From: Streptomyces polyasparticus
GTDB taxonomy: Bacteria > Actinomycetota > Actinomycetes > Streptomycetales > Streptomycetaceae
Direction: 5' to 3'
Assembly: GCF_014493765.1 (NCBI RefSeq)
Contig: NZ_JACTVJ010000006.1
Coordinates: 310,001 to 374,000, forward strand
Length of the DNA stretch: 64,000 nt
Position numbers and translations under genes: made by a program. Shown in pieces: positions 59,687-64,000 of this stretch (positions are counted from its first letter, which is position 1; the number at the start of each line of letters is the position of its first letter). The notes beneath the pieces are model-generated. The model saw only the letters and a program-made list of their open reading frames with translations, made no database searches and was not told where the DNA came from.

Positions 59687-60010
59687 CCCCTGCTCCCTTA
59701 CGACGGCTGGCTGGATGGGCCTGCAGAGGAATAGACGGCGGAATTCCTCAATCCGTGCACGCTCGGTGCCGTGACATGTGTCACCGCGTGCGTCCGGCGG
59801 CTCGTCGGGGCTGCTCAGGGCCTGCCCCGAAGACCTTGGGACTTCGCTCGACGGTAGGGGCGTACGCGGGCGGAAGCGACCGCCGCGCGGGGGACACGGC
59901 GGAATTGACGCCGCAGGCACCCGGTAGGGGCAACCCCCGGCGCTCCCGGGCGGGTTGAGGCGGTCATGCCCTCTGGACGGCCTGCGCACGGTCGGCTAGC
60001 TTCGCCGCGC
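59687..60010. promoter_or_regulatory. Divergent intergenic region with sites for SsgA-like and Ycf48-like genes
   Basis: 324 bp without a gene. The inverted repeat GTGACA-TG-TGTCAC is at 59771-59784; on the SsgA strand it contains GACAC, the core recognised by WhiA, a sporulation regulator, so a WhiA site is plausible but unproven. A second inverted repeat, GAGGAAT...ATTCCTC, lies at about 59725-59748. TAGCTT (59997-60002) ends eight bases before the ATG at 60011 and suggests a leaderless transcript for the downstream gene. I see nothing else in the region. Confidence 0.45.
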
Positions 60011-61135
60011 ATGACAGCTATGGGGAAGTCGAGGCGGATCCGGCGCTCTGTCGCCGCGGGGGCCTGTGCGGCCGCGGTGGCGGGAGTGCTCACGGGGCCC
60101 GCCCAGGCGGCGGACGGCAGCGCTGCGGATTCCGGGAACGCCGACCTGTCCGCGTACACGCGGGATCTGGGCTGGGAGCTCAAGCCCAGCGGAGCCGAGG
60201 TGCGTTTCCGCGGGCTCGCCGCCGTCAGCCGGAGCACCGCCTGGGTGGCCGGCTCCAAGGGGACCGTGCTGCGTACCACCGACGGCGGGGCGAGCTGGGC
60301 GAACGTCTCACCGCCCGGGGCCGGGGAGCTCGAGTTCCGTGACATCGAGGCCTTCGACCGCAAGCGTGCCGTGGTGCTCGCGATCGGCGAGGGCGAGGCT
60401 TCGCGGGTCTTCCGCACCGAGGACGGCGGGAAGACCTGGACGGAGGCCTTCCGCAACGACGAGCCCCGGGCCTTCTACGACTGCCTCACCTTCTTCGACG
60501 CGAAGAACGGGCTCGCGATGAGCGACCCGGTCGACGGCAAGTACCGGATCCTGTCCACGAGCGACGGCGGCCGCAGCTGGCGGGTGCTGCCCAGTGAGGG
60601 CATGCCGCCCGCGCAGACCGGCGAGGCAGGATTCGCGGCCGGCGGACAGTGCCTGGTCAGCCAGGGCCGCTCCGATGTGTGGCTGGCGACCGGCGGCGGG
60701 GCGACGGCGCGCGTCCTGCACTCCGCGGACCGCGGTCTGACCTGGACGGCCGCCGAGACGCCGATCCCCGCGGGCGATCCGGCCCGTGGCGTGTTCGCGC
60801 TCGCGTTCCGCTCCCGTACGCAGGGCATCGCGGTCGGCGGCGACTACCGGGCCGGCCAGGCCTCCCCGCAGGCCTCCGCGGTCAGCCGCGACGGCGGTCG
60901 TACGTGGGAGACCTCGGCCGAGCCGGTACCGGCCTACCGCTCGGGAGTGACCTGGGTGCCGCACACCAAGTCCGTGGCGCTCGCGGTCGGCCCGACGGGC
61001 ACGGACCTGACGCTCGACGGCGGACGTACCTGGAAGGCCTTCGACCCGGGGTCCTTCGACACGGTGGACTGCGCCGAGGACTTCGGGTGCTGGGCCTCCG
61101 GCGAGAAGGGGCGGATCGCGCGCCTGGAGCCGTAA
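60011..61135 (+). CDS. Exported WD40/YVTN (Ycf48-like) beta-propeller protein
   Basis: 374 residues from ATG 60011, probably leaderless. The N-terminus (SRRIRRSVAAGACAAAVAG) is a signal peptide, possibly Tat-type. The mature part has repeats of the BNR/Asp-box type, GTVLRTTDGGASW, SRVFRTEDGGKTW, ILSTSDGGRSW, SADRGLTW, SRDGGRTWE, DLTLDGGRTWK, giving a six- or seven-bladed propeller. Streptomycete members are commonly annotated as oxidoreductases, or as photosystem II stability factor-like (Ycf48), but no function is established. It is secreted and alone in its transcript. Confidence 0.8.
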   Translation: MTAMGKSRRIRRSVAAGACAAAVAGVLTGPAQAADGSAADSGNADLSAYTRDLGWELKPSGAEVRFRGLAAVSRSTAWVAGSKGTVLRTTDGGASWANVSPPGAGELEFRDIEAFDRKRAVVLAIGEGEASRVFRTEDGGKTWTEAFRNDEPRAFYDCLTFFDAKNGLAMSDPVDGKYRILSTSDGGRSWRVLPSEGMPPAQTGEAGFAAGGQCLVSQGRSDVWLATGGGATARVLHSADRGLTWTAAETPIPAGDPARGVFALAFRSRTQGIAVGGDYRAGQASPQASAVSRDGGRTWETSAEPVPAYRSGVTWVPHTKSVALAVGPTGTDLTLDGGRTWKAFDPGSFDTVDCAEDFGCWASGEKGRIARLEP

Positions 61136-61404
61136 GCCCGCCAAGTGCGTTGCCGGGGGCGGTGATCGACCTGTGGTGCCCTGTCCCACCGCACAAGATC
61201 ACCGTCCCGGTTTCGGACGATCGGCCACCTGCGGCGCGCGGCCCCGGCGTGCTCCAATCCGTAGGCACCGACGGACCGGGATGCACGTCAGGCCCGGGGC
61301 GGTCCGCAGTCGGCGGGCCGGACGGCGGGGAGCGCACGCACAGCGGGGCGCTGGACGCCGGGCGTACGGGATCGACGTATCCACGTACCCGAAAGGTCAG
61401 GCAG

Positions 61405-62325
61405 ATGAGCAAGCACGTCCTCGCGCAGAACCAGTACGGCAAGGCCGAGAACCGCATCGTCCACGTCACCCGCAAGGGCAGCGACGGCTCCTGGCACGAG
61501 ATCCGCGACCTGAACGTCTCGGTCGCCCTGCGCGGCGAGTTCCGCGATGTCCACCTCACCGGCGACAACGCCAACTGCCTGCCGACGGACACGACCAAGA
61601 ACACGGTCTACGCCTTCGCCAAGGAGCACGGCATCACCTCGCCGGAGGCCTTCGGCATCCTGCTCGCCAAGCACTTCGTCACCTCGCAGGCGCCGATCCA
61701 CGAGGCGCAGATCCGGATCGAGGAGTACTCCTGGGAGCGGATCCCGGTGCCCACGCGCAAGGAGCGGCACTCCTTCGTGCGCAAGGGCCAGGAGGTGCGC
61801 ACCTCGCAGATCACCTTCAGCGAGCACACCGGACAGCTGCAGGTGATCTCCGGTCTGAAGGACCTGACCGTCATGAACTCCACCAACTCGGAGTTCCACG
61901 GCTACATCAAGGACAAGTACACGACCCTCCAGGAGGCGTACGACCGGATCCTGGCCACGAAGGTCACCTCGCGCTGGGCCTACTCGGCGGCTGCCGCGGC
62001 CGACGGCGAGTTCGACTGGGACCGGTCGTACGCGAAGGTCCGCACGCACATGCTGGACGCGTTCGCCGAGACGTACAGCTACTCGCTGCAGCAGACCCTG
62101 ACGCAGATGGCCGAGCGGGTCCTCGACCACTGCCCGAAGGTCAACGAGGTCCGTCTCAACCTCCCCAACAAGCACCACTTCCTCGTCGACCTGGAGCCCT
62201 TCGGCCTCAAGAACGACAACGAGGTGTACTACGCGGCCGACCGGATGTACGGCCTGATCGAGGGCACGATCCACCGCGACGGCGTCGAGCCGGTGATCGC
62301 GACCAGCGACTGGATCGTCGCGTAG
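61405..62325 (+). CDS. uox: Urate oxidase (uricase)
   Basis: 306 residues from ATG 61405 (AAAGG upstream). Two T-fold domains are present. The catalytic Thr-Lys pair is in LPTDTTKNTVYAFAKEHG, uric-acid-binding residues are in TVMNSTNSEFHGYIKD, and the C-terminal NLPNKHHFLVDLEPFGLKND holds the conserved His. It oxidises urate to 5-hydroxyisourate in purine degradation. The rest of the allantoin pathway (HIU hydrolase, OHCU decarboxylase) is not in the window; in many streptomycetes these lie upstream of the uricase gene, so the isolated position here is worth noting. It ends in a T-tailed terminator. Confidence 0.95.
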   Translation: MSKHVLAQNQYGKAENRIVHVTRKGSDGSWHEIRDLNVSVALRGEFRDVHLTGDNANCLPTDTTKNTVYAFAKEHGITSPEAFGILLAKHFVTSQAPIHEAQIRIEEYSWERIPVPTRKERHSFVRKGQEVRTSQITFSEHTGQLQVISGLKDLTVMNSTNSEFHGYIKDKYTTLQEAYDRILATKVTSRWAYSAAAAADGEFDWDRSYAKVRTHMLDAFAETYSYSLQQTLTQMAERVLDHCPKVNEVRLNLPNKHHFLVDLEPFGLKNDNEVYYAADRMYGLIEGTIHRDGVEPVIATSDWIVA

Positions 62326-62346
62326 CGCCGCACGCGCCACGCACCT

Positions 62347-62390
62347 GGGCTCCTGTGGTCCGCCGGGGGGCGGATCGCGGGAGCCCTTTT
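62347..62390 (+). terminator. Intrinsic terminator of the uricase gene
   Basis: GGGCTCC (62347-62353) pairs with GGAGCCC (62380-62386); an inner stem GTCCGCC/GGCGGAT closes the middle. A run of four T follows, which is rare for this genome. Confidence 0.85.
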
Positions 62391-62410
62391 CCGTACCGGG
62401 TTGATCAACT

Positions 62411-62416
62411 TAGGGT
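62411..62416 (+). promoter_or_regulatory. -10 element for leaderless IMPase-family gene
   Basis: TAGGGT ends six bases before the GTG at 62423. There is no separate ribosome site, so a leaderless mRNA is likely. Confidence 0.45.
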
Positions 62417-62422
62417 GCGGGG

Positions 62423-63220
62423 GTGACCAACTCATATGACGGGCTTGATGATTCCGGGGTCGCCGTCGCCGCCGTCCGGGCCGGGGCCGAGGTCGTACGC
62501 GGGATGTACGGGCAGGAGCTCGCGCGGATCGACAAGGGCGCCGGGGACTTCGCGACGGAAGCCGACGTCGCCGCTGAGCAGGCGATCCTGGACGTACTGC
62601 GCGCGGCGCGGCCCGATGACGCGGTGCTCGGCGAGGAGGGCGGCCGGCAGGGCGCGGCGGCCGCCGGGCGCGAGTGGCTGGTGGACCCGCTGTGCGGAAC
62701 GCTGAACTACGCGGCCGGGACCCTGGTCGTGGCGGTCAACGTGGCGCTGCCCGGCCGGGCGGCCGCGGTGGCCGACCCGTTCGCCGGCGAAGTGCTCGCC
62801 ACCGACGGCGAACACGCCTGGGCGCTGTCCACGAGCGGCGAGCGCACGCCGCTCGTGCCGTCGTCCGCGAGCCGCCTCGTCGACGTCAACCTCGACCCGC
62901 CGTTCCCGAGCGCACGCGCCTTCCGTGCGGTCGACCTGCTGGCCGCCCCCTCCTTCGCCGAGCACTTCCGTCCCCGCGTGGTCTCCTCGTCCCTGGCGCT
63001 CGCCTGGGTCGCGGCGGGCAGGCGCGCGGCCTATGTGACGGACGGCGGAGACCTGTCGGGCAGCGTCCACTTCGCAGCGGGCATCGCCCTGTGCCGCGCG
63101 GTCGGCTGCGTGCTCACCGGCGTCGACGGCGGCCCGGTCGGTGCCGGCGGCCGGGGCATCGTGGCGGCGGCGGACGCCGAGACGCATGCGCGGCTGATGG
63201 GGATGATCGCTCAGCCCTAG
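62423..63220 (+). CDS. Inositol monophosphatase-family protein with altered metal motif
   Basis: 265 residues from GTG 62423. The IMPase fold is seen through ATEADVAAEQAILDVLRAAR, the LGEEGG metal Glu, and the motif WLVDPLCGTLNYAAGT. In active IMPase/FBPase members the latter is DPxDGTxNF; here the second Asp is Cys and Phe is Tyr. That Asp normally binds two catalytic Mg2+, so activity is doubtful. The C-terminal metal motif (WDxA) is also not evident; only SGSVHFAAGIALCRAVGCVL is found there. A pseudo-enzyme or binding role is possible. The last 15 codons, stop included, are duplicated right behind the gene. Confidence 0.75.
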   Translation: MTNSYDGLDDSGVAVAAVRAGAEVVRGMYGQELARIDKGAGDFATEADVAAEQAILDVLRAARPDDAVLGEEGGRQGAAAAGREWLVDPLCGTLNYAAGTLVVAVNVALPGRAAAVADPFAGEVLATDGEHAWALSTSGERTPLVPSSASRLVDVNLDPPFPSARAFRAVDLLAAPSFAEHFRPRVVSSSLALAWVAAGRRAAYVTDGGDLSGSVHFAAGIALCRAVGCVLTGVDGGPVGAGGRGIVAAADAETHARLMGMIAQP

Positions 63221-63267
63221 AGGCCGAGACGCATGCGTTGCTGCTGGGCCTGATGGCTCAGCTCTAG
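63176..63267. repeat. Duplicated 3' end of the IMPase-family gene
   Basis: 63176-63220 encodes AETHARLMGMIAQP-stop. After an AG spacer, 63223-63267 encodes AETHALLLGLMAQL-stop. Both are 15 codons long including a TAG stop, with 34 or so of 45 bases the same. The second stop TAG overlaps the stop (CTA on this strand) of the convergent gene. Confidence 0.93.
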
Positions 63268-63695
63268 AGCTCGTGGTCCTGAGCCAGCTCGTCCCAAGGA
63301 ATGCGGCGCAGCGCAAGGTCGGCGTCCTCGCCCGACGGGACGTCCAACCCGGTCTGGAACCAGATCACCGTGAGGGCGGAGCGATACAGCACGGGGTCCA
63401 GCTCGGGGGAGACCGCTGTCGAGCGGAAGGCGCCGATGCAGGCAACAGAAGGCAGCACCTCGACGGGGCCGAAGTGGCCGGCGGTCTGATCCGGGTACGC
63501 GCGAGACGGCGGGACCAGATGGAAAGGCGTGGTGGGAAACGCACGTTCGGCCTGCCGCTGAAGCCCGCGCACCTTCATGTCGTTGACGGGCTTGCACGGG
63601 TAGCCCTCCAGCATGCCTCCGTAGGTCGAGGACATGCGCAGCTCGGTGAGCTCGATCGGGCGACCGGACGAGAGGACTATCTGGCTGAGCGACAT
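63264..63695 (-). CDS. Conserved hypothetical protein (unknown)
   Basis: 143 residues from ATG 63695, overlapping the upstream gene by 19 bp. I do not recognise a named domain. The N-terminus (SLSQIVLSSGRPIELTELRM then SSTYGGMLEGYPCKPVND) and the C-terminus (DLALRRIPWDELAQDHEL) look well formed and soluble, with no signal or TM segment. The mixture of beta-rich and charged segments suggests a small globular enzyme or an immunity-like protein, but this is a guess. It is translationally coupled with the small winged-helix gene. Confidence 0.6.
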   Translation of the reverse strand: MSLSQIVLSSGRPIELTELRMSSTYGGMLEGYPCKPVNDMKVRGLQRQAERAFPTTPFHLVPPSRAYPDQTAGHFGPVEVLPSVACIGAFRSTAVSPELDPVLYRSALTVIWFQTGLDVPSGEDADLALRRIPWDELAQDHEL

Positions 63696-63973
63696 GGCGA
63701 CACTCTATGCAGTGCCTCGCGCTGCTCGGGGCCGAGGCGGTCCGGGCGGGCGGCGATCGTGTACGTGTCGGGTGCGGCGGTTCGCAGGGCCAGTGGGTCC
63801 GCGATGGCCGGCTGGTCGTGGAGGGCGGCAAGTGCCCTCTGCGTACGGTCGGTCGACCAGCCGAGCGCGGCGGACAAGGCGCCGGTGGTGAGCGGGCGGG
63901 CGGCATCGACCAGCGCGGCGAGGACGGTCAGCGCGTCCTCCACCACCGGGTCCGCGAGGGTGCTCCCGCTCAT
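63677..63973 (-). CDS. Small winged-helix-like protein, possibly extending beyond the window
   Basis: 98 residues from ATG 63973. The frame stays open to the right edge of the window (Leu-Phe-Phe-Ala-Arg-Leu-Ser-Glu-Gln before the Met), so the true start may lie outside. The visible part resembles a winged helix: DALTVLAALVDAARPLTTGA and LSAALGWSTDRTQRALAALH. It is coupled to the downstream unknown gene. Confidence 0.55.
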   Translation of the reverse strand: MSGSTLADPVVEDALTVLAALVDAARPLTTGALSAALGWSTDRTQRALAALHDQPAIADPLALRTAAPDTYTIAARPDRLGPEQREALHRVSPCRSAR

Positions 63974-64000
63974 CTGCTCGCTCAGGCGGGCGAAGAACAG

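Noticed and set aside
61136-61404. Gap before the uricase gene that might hold a riboswitch or small gene
   Set aside because: No conserved fold, T-tract or plausible reading frame with a ribosome site was found; it probably holds only the uricase promoter.

Overview
The window looks like chromosomal DNA of a Streptomyces-type actinomycete. GC is very high with strong GC bias at third codon positions, GTG and TTG starts are common, and there are WhiB-family, SsgA-family and GPP34 proteins, a GntR/FCD regulator, a two-domain small laccase and uricase. Nearly the whole window is intact single-copy coding sequence. I see no insertion sequence, prophage, rRNA or CRISPR array.

Layout: 0-6.2 kb has arabinan-type glycosidases (a truncated GH51-like protein and a GH43) around an enoyl-CoA hydratase and a two-gene operon pairing a free adenylation domain with a six-TM flavoreductase. 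6.2-11.6 kb has a gamma-carbonic-anhydrase-like protein divergent from an SsuA/THI5-type ABC importer operon ending in an FAD monooxygenase; its first gene has two TTA codons. 11.8-17 kb has an AlkZ-like winged-helix protein, the D-glucarate pair gudD/kdgD, a stand-alone receiver protein and an F420-type LLM oxidoreductase. 17-24.3 kb has a broken Clp-N gene, a methyltransferase, an N-formylglutamate amidohydrolase-like enzyme, two DUF3048 paralogues flanking a PLP aminotransferase, and a GntR regulator. 24.5-30.6 kb is a BMP-type ABC importer operon with an ornithine-cyclodeaminase-like gene, probably controlled by that GntR protein. 30.7-44.4 kb has an aldo/keto reductase, a divergent DNA ligase/LigD-type polymerase pair, a copper- and sugar-oxidation cluster (cupredoxin fusion, ThuA-PQQ dehydrogenase, small laccase), small enzymes and a WhiB-like regulator. 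44.4-46.8 kb is a large six-hairpin glycosidase-like gene.

The region 46.95-54.3 kb is the most unusual. Two tandem atypical tRNA genes (anticodons GCC and GTC) lead straight into an SDR-fold protein with a zinc ribbon and lost catalytic residues, then an LRR protein. Facing them is an operon of a HExxH-VWA (DUF2201-like) protein and a double-AAA+ ATPase, with a third tRNA-like gene (anticodon CCA, abnormal acceptor helix) at its head and an unknown protein beyond. I propose this as a candidate undescribed tRNA-linked AAA+/VWA system. 54.4-64 kb has an acyl-ACP desaturase with an operator-like repeat, an ABC-F ATPase with a leader/attenuator, GPP34, a PEP-mutase-family enzyme, an SsgA-like protein, a Ycf48-like exported protein, uricase, an IMPase-family protein with an altered metal motif, and two small genes at the edge.

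A second theme spans the window: many gene ends carry short tandem duplications (12-47 bp units, 2-5 copies), and most of these include the last codons and stop codon of a gene. In one case the duplication supplies the start codon of the next gene.
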